64,000 nucleotides of DNA from PNON01 sp963757065. GTDB taxonomy: Bacteria > Chloroflexota > Anaerolineae > Anaerolineales > Anaerolineaceae. Positions 21,842-32,700 of the stretch are shown here, in pieces. Under the pieces are notes generated by a model. The model was not told the DNA's origin. It saw nothing but the letters and a program-made list of their open reading frames with translations, and did no database searches. How positions within the stretch are numbered: the stretch's first letter is position 1; each line of letters opens with the position of its first letter. The stretch spans positions 186,001 through 250,000 of the forward strand of contig CAVWQC010000002.1 in assembly GCA_963757065.1 (NCBI GenBank). The letters run 5' to 3'. Position numbers and translations under genes: made by a program.

Positions 21842-22351
21842 ATGGATAAGTATGGAAAGATAATATCGTTCGAAGAATTTGATAAAATTCGACATGTATT
21901 GGGTAAGATTGTCTGCACATCGGGCGGATTTGATCCCCTTCATCCCGGTCACGCATCTTGTATCATCGAATCAAAACAATACGGTGATACCCTTGTGGTC
22001 GTGGTGAATGGTGATGGTTTCCTGCAGCGGAAAAAGGGTAAACCCTTCATGGATGTGGAAACCCGCTGTGCGATGGTGGCTTGTATTCGTGATGTCGATT
22101 ACGTCATCCCGTTCGAGATCGAAGACGATCAAACAGTCAGTGAAGCTCTTAGACGGATTCGTCCACATGTTTTCACAAAAGGTGGAGATCGGGTCGATTA
22201 TACGAATATTCCGGAATGGACTGTCTGCCAGGAATTGGGGATCGAGTTGGTATCGCGCGTTGGGAGACCTAAATACTGGAACAGCTCAGACTTATTAAAG
22301 GAATGGGGTGAGTTCTGGGTGGAGACCCACGAGAAAGTTCCCTGCGAATAG
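21842..22351 (+). CDS. Cytidylyltransferase-like (nucleotidyltransferase fold) protein
   Basis: The 169-residue protein is a cytoplasmic nucleotidyltransferase of the glycerol-3-phosphate cytidylyltransferase/RfaE-domain class. It would join CTP or ATP to a small phosphorylated compound. The HxGH motif is at residues 34-37 (GGFDPLHPGH), VVVVNGD follows, and NSSDLL near the C-terminus takes the place of the usual ISSTxL motif. A strong ribosome binding site AGGAGG is 5 bases before the ATG. The gene stands alone between the exoprotein cluster and the decarboxylase gene. In other genomes such proteins activate heptose, glycerol or ethanolamine phosphates, so a role in surface glycan or lipid head-group synthesis fits, but the substrate is undetermined. 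Confidence 0.75.
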   Translation: MDKYGKIISFEEFDKIRHVLGKIVCTSGGFDPLHPGHASCIIESKQYGDTLVVVVNGDGFLQRKKGKPFMDVETRCAMVACIRDVDYVIPFEIEDDQTVSEALRRIRPHVFTKGGDRVDYTNIPEWTVCQELGIELVSRVGRPKYWNSSDLLKEWGEFWVETHEKVPCE

Positions 22352-22380
22352 AAATTATCTACATGCAATCTATAGTTTTT

Positions 22381-22410
22381 ATCCCCGGTAAAAATTTATC
22401 GGGGATTTTA
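22381..22410 (+). terminator. Terminator-like hairpin after the cytidylyltransferase gene
   Basis: ATCCCCG at 22381-22387 pairs with CGGGGAT at 22400-22406 and is followed by TTTTA. The stem is only 7 bp with a 12-base AT-rich loop, so termination is likely but not certain. Confidence 0.55.
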
Positions 22411-22430
22411 AGTTTACCCGCATCCAATCA

Positions 22431-22439
22431 TGGTAAACT
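22431..22439 (+). promoter_or_regulatory. Extended -10 promoter of the decarboxylase gene
   Basis: TGG followed by TAAACT matches an extended -10 element. Transcription would start about 22446, only about three bases before the ATG at 22449, so this mRNA would be nearly leaderless. That agrees with the lack of a ribosome binding site. Confidence 0.45.
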
Positions 22440-22448
22440 TAATTGTTA

Positions 22449-23441
22449 ATGAATTCGCAACCAGCAAAACCCATGCAAATTATCGCCATCGCCCACCCCA
22501 ACATTGCCTTTATCAAATACTGGGGAAATCGGGATAATGATCTGCGCCTGCCAGTCAATGGTTCCATCTCGATGAACCTGGAATCTTTGACCACACAAAC
22601 AGTAGTCGAAATCCAACCTGTTTTGTTAGAAGACAAATTGATCATAAATGGCCGTGATGCCGCTCGAAAATCCACGAAACGCATCTCCCAGTTATTAGAC
22701 TTGGTTCGTAAAATGTCAGAGCGAAAAGAGTATGCACTGGTCTCCACTGTCAATAATTTCCCCGTCGGCAGCGGAATCGCTTCATCTGCTTCCGGTTTTG
22801 CTGCACTGGCACTGGCTGCTTCCACTGCTTATGGCTTGCACCTTTCCGAAAAAGATCTCTCCCGCCTGGCTCGTCGTGGATCTGGCTCCGCCTGCCGCTC
22901 CGTCCCTTCCGGCTTTGTCGAATGGCAGGCAGGAACATCGGATGATGATTCTTACGCCTTCACCATCGCACCCACGGACCATTGGGAGCTGGTTGATATT
23001 ATCGCGATTGTGGATAAATCCCACAAAAAAACCGGATCCACTGAAGGCCACCAACTCGCCAATACCAGTCCGCTCCAACACTCTCGTGTAGAAGATACCC
23101 CTCGCCGGTTGCAAATTTGCCGGCAGGCGCTCCTCGAACGCGACTTTACCCGTTTTGCTGCAGTCGTTGAATTGGATTGCCTCATGATGCATGCTGTCAT
23201 GATGACTTCGACCCCAGGTTTGATGTACTGGAAACCGGCAACTTTGGATGTCATCCAGAGGGTAACCTCACTCCGCGATCAGGGCTTGCCTGTGTGCTTC
23301 ACCATTGACGCAGGTGCAAATGTGCACATTATCACTTTGAAAGAAAATCTATCTTTCGTCCGAAGTGAAATTCAACAAATGAGCTCAGTACACTCTGTCC
23401 TGGTCTCTGGACCTGGTGGAGCGGTTTATATACCCGGTTGA
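22449..23441 (+). CDS. mvaD: Diphosphomevalonate or phosphomevalonate decarboxylase (GHMP family)
   Basis: This 330-residue GHMP-family enzyme decarboxylates (di)phosphomevalonate to isopentenyl (di)phosphate in isoprenoid synthesis. It has the N-terminal AIAHPNIAFIKYWGNRD, the phosphate-binding loop PVGSGIASSASGFAALALA, and the C-terminal DAGANVHII with the catalytic Asp. The start is set at 22449; an in-frame ATG at 22473 is a good alternative because the family usually starts a few residues before AIAHPN. In some Chloroflexota the enzyme of this clade acts on the monophosphate and works with isopentenyl phosphate kinase, so the gene symbol describes the family, not the proven substrate. 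No other mevalonate gene is in the window. The frame is intact. Confidence 0.85.
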   Translation: MNSQPAKPMQIIAIAHPNIAFIKYWGNRDNDLRLPVNGSISMNLESLTTQTVVEIQPVLLEDKLIINGRDAARKSTKRISQLLDLVRKMSERKEYALVSTVNNFPVGSGIASSASGFAALALAASTAYGLHLSEKDLSRLARRGSGSACRSVPSGFVEWQAGTSDDDSYAFTIAPTDHWELVDIIAIVDKSHKKTGSTEGHQLANTSPLQHSRVEDTPRRLQICRQALLERDFTRFAAVVELDCLMMHAVMMTSTPGLMYWKPATLDVIQRVTSLRDQGLPVCFTIDAGANVHIITLKENLSFVRSEIQQMSSVHSVLVSGPGGAVYIPG

Positions 23442-23498
23442 TGCTCAACTGGATGACTGTTACAATTACTAAAGATAAATGACAAAAAGTAGGAGCTA

Positions 23499-24583
23499 AT
23501 GATTCAAACAAGTTTATTCGTATCCATATTACAATTTATTATTGTCCTGGGTTTCCTGATGGTTTGCCACGAATTGGGGCATTTTCTGGTGGCCAGGTTT
23601 TTCAAAGTAGAAATAGAAGAATTCGGTATCGGTATTCCTCCCCGAATTATTGGAAAAAAATTCGGCGGAGTCATTTTCAGCCTGAATGCCATTCCTTTTG
23701 GAGCATTCGTACGTCCTAAAGGGGAAAATGACCCGACAGTACCCGGTGGCTTGGCTTCCGCCAGCCCCTGGGTGAGATTGGCTGTCCTCTTTGGCGGTCC
23801 GATTATGAATTTGCTGGTCGGTTTTATCGTCTTCGTCATTCTTTTTGCCCGCATCGGTACGCCGGATACAAAAGTCGTTGAGATTATGGATATTGCACCA
23901 TCGTCTCCTGCAGAAAGTGCGGGCATGTTGGCTGGTGATACCGTCGTGTCGGTCAATGGAGTCGCCATCACAAGCTCAGAACAGATCCAAACTCTCATTC
24001 AGGGTCAAAAAGGCTCACCGGTAACGATGGTACTGCTTCGTCAGCGGTCAGAACGTGACCATTTCAGTCACCCCTCGAGTGACTCCTCCCGAAGGTGAAG
24101 GACCGGTCGGTTTTGTAATGGGTAATCCATTCCATCCAATCCCCTGGTACGAAGCTATTCCGACCGCTGGTAGTCGCCATGTTCGAACAAGCTAAACAAT
24201 TGATCCTTTTACCAGGCCGCCTGATCCAGGGGACGATTCCATCTGAACAGGCTCGCGTAGTCGGTCCGAAAGGGATCTTTGATATCTACCAGGCAGCGAG
24301 AAGCAGTGATATTAAGGCTGAATCCTCACCTGTGAGTTTGCCGCCTGTCAGCGTGCTCTCTTTCATCGGCACCATCTCTGTTGCCCTCGGGTTGACCAAC
24401 CTTCTGCCCATCCCCGCCCTGGATGGTGGAAGGATTATATTTATCATCCCGGAACTCCTGTTCCGTAAGCGCGTCCCAGCAAAGTATGAGAATATCGTGC
24501 ACTCGGTCGGTATGTTATCTTTGCTGGCATTTATGGTCTTCATCACCATCCAAGACTTTGTTAACCCGATCAAAATCCCGTAA
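23499..24583 (+). CDS. rseP: RseP-type site-2 membrane metalloprotease, two frameshifts
   Basis: The protein is a membrane zinc protease that cuts transmembrane helices, for example of anti-sigma factors or signal-peptide remnants. The zinc motif HELGH is at residues 24-28 in the first transmembrane segment. A PDZ domain follows (about residues 135-190, PAESAGMLAGDTVVSVNG), and the third metal ligand lies in ALDGGR near the C-terminus. Reading shifts near 24042 and 24165; joining the three frames gives a protein of about 360 residues, normal for the family. Because the gene is normally conserved in bacteria, sequence errors are the likely cause. The next gene begins 2 bases after its stop. 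Confidence 0.85.
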
Positions 24584-24584
24584 C

Positions 24585-25580
24585 ATGGGCACAAATATGG
24601 AAAATAAACCTGATATCGGCTTTGATAAGATAATCGATGCACTCCTCGACCTGAATAACACTTTTCCTCCTAAATATCTGCATCGCTTTTCAGATATACC
24701 TCAGATGGACCTGGCTTCCCTCCAAAAGGTGTGGAACCTGATCGTCGATTCCCGGAAGGTCACCTTGCTCGAAGACCTGGAAGCGATCTCCGATTCAGAT
24801 ACCCTGACATCCTTTTACGATGTAGGCCGCCTGGCGTTGACCGACAGCTTTGCACCGGTCCGTGAACTGGGCATCCGTCTGCTGTGGGAATGTGAGGAAC
24901 ATTCCCTGGTCAAAGTCTTCCTTAAGATGCTCAATAACGATCCAGACATCAATGTCCAGGCTGCGGTTGCCAGCGCCCTGGGTCGATTCATCAACCTGGG
25001 CGAACTGGATGTCATTCCCGGTGAAGAGCGTGACGCCATCGAAAAGGCTCTCATCCCAAAATTCGACAAATCCAACCCACAGCTTCTCAGGCGGCGGGCG
25101 ATCGAATCACTCGGTTATTCCAGCACTCCCGCGATCGACAAACTGATCAAGCAAGCCTACTCTGAAAGCGATAAGGCCATGGTAGCCAGCGCTCTATTTG
25201 CGATGGGTCGCTCAGCGAACGATGCCTGGGCACAGACTGTCATTTCGAACCTGCAAAATCAAAACGTGGACGTGCAGGAGGAAGCCGTGCGTGCTGCCGG
25301 CGAACTGGAACTTCAGGTTGCCCGCGAGGAGATCCTCGAACTGCTTGATGATGAAGGTCTCGACATGAATGTATTCCTGGCAGCCATCTGGTCACTCTCA
25401 CAGATCGGCGGTCCGGGCGTGCAGGAAAAGCTGGAAGCGCTCGCTGAAGATCCGGATATGGATGAAGAAACCCTTGAATTGATCAATTCAGCCGCCGAAA
25501 ATCTGGAATTCAATAACAGCCTGGTCAATTTCAACCTGCTGGATATTACTCCCGAAGAGGATGAAGACGAAGAAGTATGA
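24585..25580 (+). CDS. HEAT-repeat protein
   Basis: The 331-residue protein is made of about six helical HEAT-like repeats (for example VREL-GIRLLWECE, NVQAAVASALGRF, LLRRRAIESLGYS, MVASALFAMGRS, DVQEEAVRAAGEL, NVFLAAIWSLSQIG). These form a curved scaffold for binding other proteins. The acidic tail TPEEDEDEEV ends the chain. The start is set at ATG 24585, two bases after the rseP stop; ATG 24597 is possible. No enzymatic motif is present. The ATGA overlap with acylphosphatase shows cotranscription. Similar HEAT proteins are common in Chloroflexota, function unknown. Confidence 0.8.
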   Translation: MGTNMENKPDIGFDKIIDALLDLNNTFPPKYLHRFSDIPQMDLASLQKVWNLIVDSRKVTLLEDLEAISDSDTLTSFYDVGRLALTDSFAPVRELGIRLLWECEEHSLVKVFLKMLNNDPDINVQAAVASALGRFINLGELDVIPGEERDAIEKALIPKFDKSNPQLLRRRAIESLGYSSTPAIDKLIKQAYSESDKAMVASALFAMGRSANDAWAQTVISNLQNQNVDVQEEAVRAAGELELQVAREEILELLDDEGLDMNVFLAAIWSLSQIGGPGVQEKLEALAEDPDMDEETLELINSAAENLEFNNSLVNFNLLDITPEEDEDEEV

Positions 25581-25867
25581 ACAAACGTATTCACGCAGTC
25601 ATTTCCGGCCGGGTACAGCAGGTCGGCTTCCGCAGCTTCGTCGAGGATGAGGCTGATAACCTGGGTCTCACCGGTTGGACGCGCAACCTGTATTCCGGCG
25701 AGGTCGAAGTCGTGGCTGAAGGCGATGAGCTGAAGCTGCAGGCTTTCAGCCGCAGGATCAGCCAGGGTCCTTCGCTATCTCATATCATCCACTTCAACCT
25801 GGAGTGGCTGCCGGCTACCGGCGAGTTTCCCCACTTCAACGTCCGCTCCACGTTTATCAGCGACTAA
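25577..25867 (+). CDS. Acylphosphatase
   Basis: This 96-residue cytoplasmic enzyme hydrolyses carboxyl-phosphate bonds such as those of acetyl phosphate or 1,3-bisphosphoglycerate. The family signature GRVQQVGFR at residues 11-19 carries the catalytic Arg19, and GWTRNLYSGEVEV carries the catalytic Asn37. The length is normal for the family. The start overlaps the HEAT-repeat gene by 4 bases (ATGA), so translation is probably coupled. It ends 3 bases before the convergent uvrB stop, leaving no room for a terminator between them. Confidence 0.95.
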   Translation: MNKRIHAVISGRVQQVGFRSFVEDEADNLGLTGWTRNLYSGEVEVVAEGDELKLQAFSRRISQGPSLSHIIHFNLEWLPATGEFPHFNVRSTFISD

Positions 25868-25870
25868 CCC

Positions 25871-27910
<2,040 letters not shown>

Positions 27911-27944
27911 GCCGCACCTCGTTAACCAATGTTACATAATTCGA

Positions 27945-28110
27945 GAATTGAGAATTGAGAATTGAGAAAGGAATCTTACCGCCAAGTTTGCAAAGTTCGC
28001 AAAGTTTTTGTTTTTTACTAATCACTAATCCCAAATCACTTCTCCCTATTCACAAATTTCAATTCTCGTATCTCTTTTTCTATTTTCAATTCTCTACTCT
28101 CTATTCTCCG
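27945..28110 (+). repeat. Intergenic repeat block, copy A
   Basis: The block begins with three GAGAATT(GA) units, then GGAATCTTACCGCCAAG, a 'GCAAAGTTCGCAAAG' core, TTTTTTACTAATCACTAATC, and a long pyrimidine-rich tail with repeated AATTCTC and TCTCTATTCTC. The same order of modules occurs in copy B at 28470-28599. Confidence 0.7.
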
Positions 28111-28364
28111 TATTTCGTCACGCCTGCTCCTCAACTACGTCGGATCGCATCGGGACTGCAAAACTCATTTGTTAGATTTTTGTAATGTAATGTTCTGTAT
28201 TGCGAAAAAGAATTCAATTCCCTATAGATTATATGTTCTATATATATTATAAGCACAAATTCGGATTTGTAAAGCTGTCATTAATGACAGGATTGATTAA
28301 AAACAAATAGTTTCAAATAGGATCAAATCCGTAAATTTGGAGATGAGGGTTCTTTAATCCTTAA

Positions 28365-28417
28365 GGTTCAGCGTCCCCGCTGAACCAGGAAGGGTACTCA
28401 GCGAGGACGCTGAGTAC
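28365..28417. repeat. Two adjacent related hairpins
   Basis: GGTTCAGCG (28365-28373) pairs with 28378-28386 around loop TCCC, and GTACTCAGCG (28394-28403) pairs with 28408-28417 around loop AGGA. Both share the core CAGCG-N4-CGCTG, and one is nearly the reverse complement of the other. They resemble dispersed REP-like palindromes more than a terminator, since no T-run follows. Confidence 0.7.
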
Positions 28418-28469
28418 AGGATGGAAGAATGGTTGTCATTTCAAACCACCAATTGTCATTCCGAACGAA

Positions 28470-28600
28470 GAGAGGAATCTTAGTCTTCGAGGTATTACTG
28501 TACCGCAAAGATCGCAAAGTTCGCCAAGCTCTTTTGTTTTTTACTAATCACTAATCCCTAATCACTAATCTCAATTCTCTATCCTCTATTCTCTGGTTTC
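28470..28600 (+). repeat. Intergenic repeat block, copy B
   Basis: Modules match copy A: GAGGAATCTTA, ACCGCAAAGATCGCAAAG, a 'TTCGCCAAG' unit, TTTTTTACTAATCACTAATC (extended by a second CTAATCACTAATC), then AATTCTCTATCCTCTATTCTC. It abuts the stop codon of the VOC gene at 28600. Confidence 0.7.
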
Positions 28601-29001
28601 TACTGTACATGTGCCGGATCCATCCATAGGATTTCCCAGATATGGCCGTCCAGGTCTTGGAAACTGCGGGAATACATGAAACCCATGTCAGAAGCAGGTT
28701 GCGATGAAACACCGCCCGCCTTCACGGCTTTTTCGATGTGTTGGTCCACCGCCGCCTTGCTTTCAGCGCTCAGGGCAATGGTTAATTCAGCAGTCTTTTT
28801 TGTATCCGGGATCTCTTTAAAAGTGAATGACTTAAAGAAATCTTCCACCAGGAGCATGGCAAAAATATCGTCGCTGATGACCATGCAGGCTGCCTTGTCA
28901 TCTGTGAACTGCGGATTGAAGGTGTAGCCCAGTTTGCCGAAGAAATCCATCGATCGCTTCAAGTCTTTTACCGGCAGGTTTACAAAGATCTGTTTATTCA
29001 T
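28600..29001 (-). CDS. VOC-superfamily (glyoxalase/dioxygenase fold) protein
   Basis: The 133-residue protein has the paired beta-alpha-beta-beta-beta modules of the vicinal-oxygen-chelate superfamily: MNKQIFVNLPVKDLKRSMDFFGKLGY at the start and SRSFQDLDGHIWEILWMDP at the end. This places it among small 'glyoxalase/bleomycin-resistance-like' proteins. The candidate metal ligands are sparse (no N-terminal His, a Glu in WEI), so it may not be a glyoxalase. The ATG at 29001 is preceded by AAAGGATT, a reasonable ribosome binding site. The last codon and stop abut an intergenic repeat. Substrate unknown. Confidence 0.8.
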   Translation of the reverse strand: MNKQIFVNLPVKDLKRSMDFFGKLGYTFNPQFTDDKAACMVISDDIFAMLLVEDFFKSFTFKEIPDTKKTAELTIALSAESKAAVDQHIEKAVKAGGVSSQPASDMGFMYSRSFQDLDGHIWEILWMDPAHVQ

Positions 29002-29094
29002 TCATAATCCTTTCAACTGATAATTGGAAATGTATAGGTAAACCAATTATCCCACCCGGAGAATTCGATTTCAAACCAGAGACTATACAGCAAT

Positions 29095-29148
29095 CCCCTC
29101 TTTGTCCCCCTAAAAATACTCGAAGATATTTGGGGGGACAAAGAGGGG
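29095..29148. repeat. Long imperfect palindrome with CCCCTCTTTGTCCCCC arms
   Basis: The 16-base arm at 29095-29110 pairs with 29133-29148 (one extra G at the inner end), and the spacer adds some A/T pairing. It lies in the gap between two minus-strand genes and upstream of the VOC gene. It looks like a dispersed palindromic element rather than a terminator. Confidence 0.65.
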
Positions 29149-29171
29149 TTGGATAAGATACCTCAAATGAT

Positions 29172-29552
29172 CTATTGCTGTGAAGCCTCGATCTTGATCG
29201 TGGTATACACCGTTTTCTTCAATTTGCCCTGTATCCCGAACATTTTCCCCATGAGACCGTATTTACGATCCAGCAGCTTTTCCACATGCTTGGCTTCCAC
29301 CCCGTCAACCAGGACTGCGGTGGCATTCTCCCACTCGCCCTGTGGTTCCCCGCTCATGGAACACGGAACGACATGCACCGCGGTGTTATTACGTACTCGT
29401 TTCACCTTTCCGGAGCCATCAACGGTGCGCACATATAAGGTATTCCCATCCTGGACAAACCAGACCGGTGTCTTTACGCTGACACCTGTTTTACGAAAGG
29501 TTTCCAGATTCAAATATGATTTCTTATGAAATTGAGCAAATTGTGAATTCAT
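29172..29552 (-). CDS. PPOX-fold (F420- or FMN-dependent) oxidoreductase-like protein
   Basis: The 126-residue protein has the split-barrel fold of pyridoxamine-phosphate-oxidase-like enzymes, which bind FMN or F420. Typical parts are RKTGVSVKTPVWFVQDGNTLYVRT, SGKVKRVRNN for the cofactor phosphate, and GEWENATAVLVDG. The match to short 'PPOX class F420-dependent' proteins is good, but cofactor choice cannot be read from the sequence. I set the start at 29552 because GGAGAAAA precedes this ATG; a frame-open extension upstream to 29609 has no ribosome binding site. Many Chloroflexota make F420. Confidence 0.75.
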   Translation of the reverse strand: MNSQFAQFHKKSYLNLETFRKTGVSVKTPVWFVQDGNTLYVRTVDGSGKVKRVRNNTAVHVVPCSMSGEPQGEWENATAVLVDGVEAKHVEKLLDRKYGLMGKMFGIQGKLKKTVYTTIKIEASQQ

Positions 29553-29653
29553 TTTTTCTCCATCGCATTGATTTATTAAATTATAAATGTCTGGAAAATC
29601 TTTAGACAAAGTATGTACAATGTATTTTTTCGAAGCTATACACGGACTTACGC

Positions 29654-29727
29654 TTGACGAGCCCCCCTAGCTACGCCATCCCCCCATTTTCGAGAAAATG
29701 GGGGGAATTAAAAGGGGGGCTCGTCAA
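29654..29727. repeat. Nested palindromic repeat covering the 3' end of mfd
   Basis: Outer arms TTGACGAGCCCCCCT (29654-29668) and 29713-29727 are exact complements. Inside them CCCCCCATTTTC (29680-29691) pairs with 29694-29705. The stop codon of mfd at 29671-29673 lies inside this element, and about the last 15 codons of mfd are formed by it. Confidence 0.85.
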
Positions 29728-32700
29728 ATGGATGATCTCGTTCAGCGCCTGCAGCAGGTCATTTTGCCAGGTATTGTCGTCCGGGTCGAGCGGCATCCAG
29801 TACGAGTTCTTACCGGAGCGCAGTTTGAGATCGATGAAAGGCAGGTTGCGGGGCGGGAAACCTTCGGGCAGCTGCGGGTAGCGCAGCACGAGCTGGCCGT
29901 TTTCCACATAAACCGATGCCAGGCCGGCCATTTCCGCCAGCAGTTTGACCCGCAGTTGGTAGAACAGGTTCGCCACTTCCTGCGGGATCTCGCCGAAGCG
30001 GTCCTGCATTTCTTCCGCCATGGCATCCAGTTGGTCCGGGGAGCTCACATCCGCCATGCGGCGGTACAGCTTCAGCCGGGTGTTCTGGTCAGCGATGTAT
30101 TCGGTGGGCAGTTCCACCGCCAGGGGCAGGTCGACAGCCACCGGCAGCGAGAGCTCCTTGATGACAAAGAGGTTGTCCCGGCTGTCATCCGGCAGGCCGC
30201 GCAGCTTGCGCTCCACCTTGACCGCCGATGAAAGCATCTGGGTGTAGAGATGGAAGCCGACCGAGTTGATATAGCCGTGCTGGCGGGTGCCAAGCAGTTC
30301 GCCGGCGCCGCGGATCTCCATATCGCGCATGGCGATGGAATAGCCCGCTCCAAGCTGGGTGTTCTCGGCGATCACCTCCAGGCGCTCCTGGCCGTCAGGT
30401 GTGGCTGCCCGGGAGCGGTGCCGGAAGAAGTAAGCATAAGCACGCTGAGCGCCGCGTCCGACCCGGCCGCGCAGCTGGTAAAGCTGTGCCAGCCCGAACG
30501 TATCGGCGCGGTCCACGATCAGCGTGTTCGCATTGGGGATATCCAGCCCCGATTCGATGATGGAAGTGCACAGCAGTACATCGATCTCGTTATGGGTGAA
30601 GCTGTGCATCACCTTCGCCAGTTCGTGCTCCTCCAACTGGCCGTGCCCGATGCCATACCTGGCTTCAGGGACGAGTTTTTGCAGGTGCATGAGCATGGCG
30701 GGGATGCTGTGAACGCGGTTGTGAAGGAAGAACACCTGTCCACCCCTCTCCAGCTCGCGCAGGATCGCCTGGCGCACTAAATGAGGCGAATAGGGACCAA
30801 TATGAGTATTGATCGGCAATCGTTCTTCTGGAGGCGTATTGATGGTGGAGATATCGCGCACCCCGGTCAGCGCCATATACAGTGTGCGGGGGATGGGGGT
30901 GGCCGTCAGGGTCAAAACGTCCACTTCGGTGCGCAGCTTCTTCAGGAATTCCTTGTGGGTCACCCCGAAGCGCTGCTCCTCATCGATGATCACCAGCCCC
31001 AGGTCCTTGAACTGCACATCCGCCTGGATCAGCCGGTGGGTGCCGATGATGATATCCACCTGACCCATGCCCAGCTTGCGGATGATCTCATCCTGCTCCT
31101 TTGGCGACCGGAAGCGGGACAGCATCTCCACGACGGCCGGGAAAGGCAGCAGGCGTTCTTTGAACGTATCAAAGTGCTGCTGAGCCAGAATGGTGGTGGG
31201 GACAAGGATGGCGACCTGTTTGCCATCCATGACCGCCTTGAAGGCAGCCCGCAGGGCAACTTCGGTCTTGCCGTAACCCACATCGCCGCACAACAGGCGG
31301 TCCATCGGGCGCGGATTTTCCATGTCCTGCTTCACCTGGCGGATGGCGTTCACCTGGTCGGGAGTTTCAATATAGGGGAAGCTGCCTTCCAGTTCCATTT
31401 GCCAGGCAGAATCCTTGGAGAAGGAGAAACCGGCTGCGATCTGCCGCTGGGCGTACAGGTCCAACAGGTCGCCGGCGACCTCCTGTACCGCTCCACGCAC
31501 CCGGTTCTTGGTGGTTGTCCACTCGTTACTGCCCAATCGGGATGCGGTGGGACGCTGACTGTCTGGCCCCACATAGCGGGAGAGCCTGTCCGCCTGATGG
31601 ATGGGGACAAATAGCTGGTCCCCGCCCTGGTATTCGATGGCCAGGAATTCGCGGCGGATGCCATCCAGCACCCGTTTCACCAGGCCGATGAATTGCCCGA
31701 TGCCATAATCGATGTGGACGACCCAATCGCCCACCGAGAGGTCGGCATACTGGGCTTCGGGGTTATCCCCGATCTGAAGCTGCTGCCGGCGGGAGTGAGG
31801 TTTTTCCCAGCCGAAGATCTCGCTGTCGGAGTAAACGATCACCTCGGCAGATGTGCCGTCCTTCAGGTGCCAGCCTTCATACAGGCTGCCATCGATGAAG
31901 ACCGGCTCTGTGACTGCGGTCTCGAGCTGCGCGGTGTTGTCCAGCCAGACTTCCTTGATGCGGGGAACCTGGCGCGAGACGATATATTGTTCCTTGACGA
32001 CCTGCGCATCCGTGAGCAGATCATCGACAAAGTTTTTCAATTGACCGGCATAGCGCTGATTCGGGTAGAAACAGGAGGATAGGTCGGAATTTTGTTCTGA
32101 GTTGCCATATCCCAGGTCAAGAACCAGGAGCTTCCCCATGGAATCCTGCAATTCGGACCAGCTGAGGTAAGGGACGGGGAAGTCCTCCGGTAAAAAACCG
32201 GAATGTATGCCTTCGTTGCGCATCTTGACGGCATCCTCTTCCACCTCGTTGACGATGCTTCCCAGCTTGACTCCATCGTCCAGGATGACCAGTGAATTCT
32301 TGGGCAGGTAATCGATGAGGGTGCTGGGAAACCTGTGCAGCAGCGGAAGGTGAAATTCAGAGTATTGCTTCCCGGCGACCATCGCGGGCTGGTCCCGTAA
32401 AAGGAATTCTCGCGCCGGAGGGACATTGATCGACTTCACATTTCTCGATGGTCCGCTGGGTGGCGGGATCAAAGAGCTTGATGGTCTCGATATCGTCGCC
32501 GAAGTAATCCAGCCGGACCGGTACCTTATCACCCATCGCCCAGATGTCGATCACGCCACCGCGGTGGGAGAACTGTCCCGGTTCGACCACGATCTCTGCA
32601 AACTGGTACCCATTCTGGACAAGCTGCTCGATCAAACTGTTTTGTGGTTTTTGGGTGTTATTGGCTATGCGCAGAATTGATTTCAGGTAATCGCGCCGGG

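Larger units (their letters stand above)
27911..28599. other. Repeat-rich intergenic region upstream of uvrB
   Basis: No gene is supported in this 689-base stretch. It carries two related repeat blocks (27945-28110 and 28470-28599), a pair of strong hairpins at 28365-28417, and the phrase TGTCATTCCGAACGAAG near 28455. The uvrB promoter should be at its left end. The remaining sequence is AT-rich with no obvious motif. Confidence 0.6.

Noticed and set aside
24030..24180. Programmed frameshifting in rseP
   Set aside because: Two shifts of different phase, no slippery heptamer or downstream structure, and similar breaks in a dozen unrelated genes make sequence errors the simpler explanation.
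27945..28600. CRISPR array in the repetitive intergenic region
   Set aside because: Repeats are irregular in length and spacing and are pyrimidine-rich; no cas gene is near.
29698..31614. Several plus-strand open frames of 177-277 codons
   Set aside because: They are antisense to mfd, whose motifs are unmistakable.
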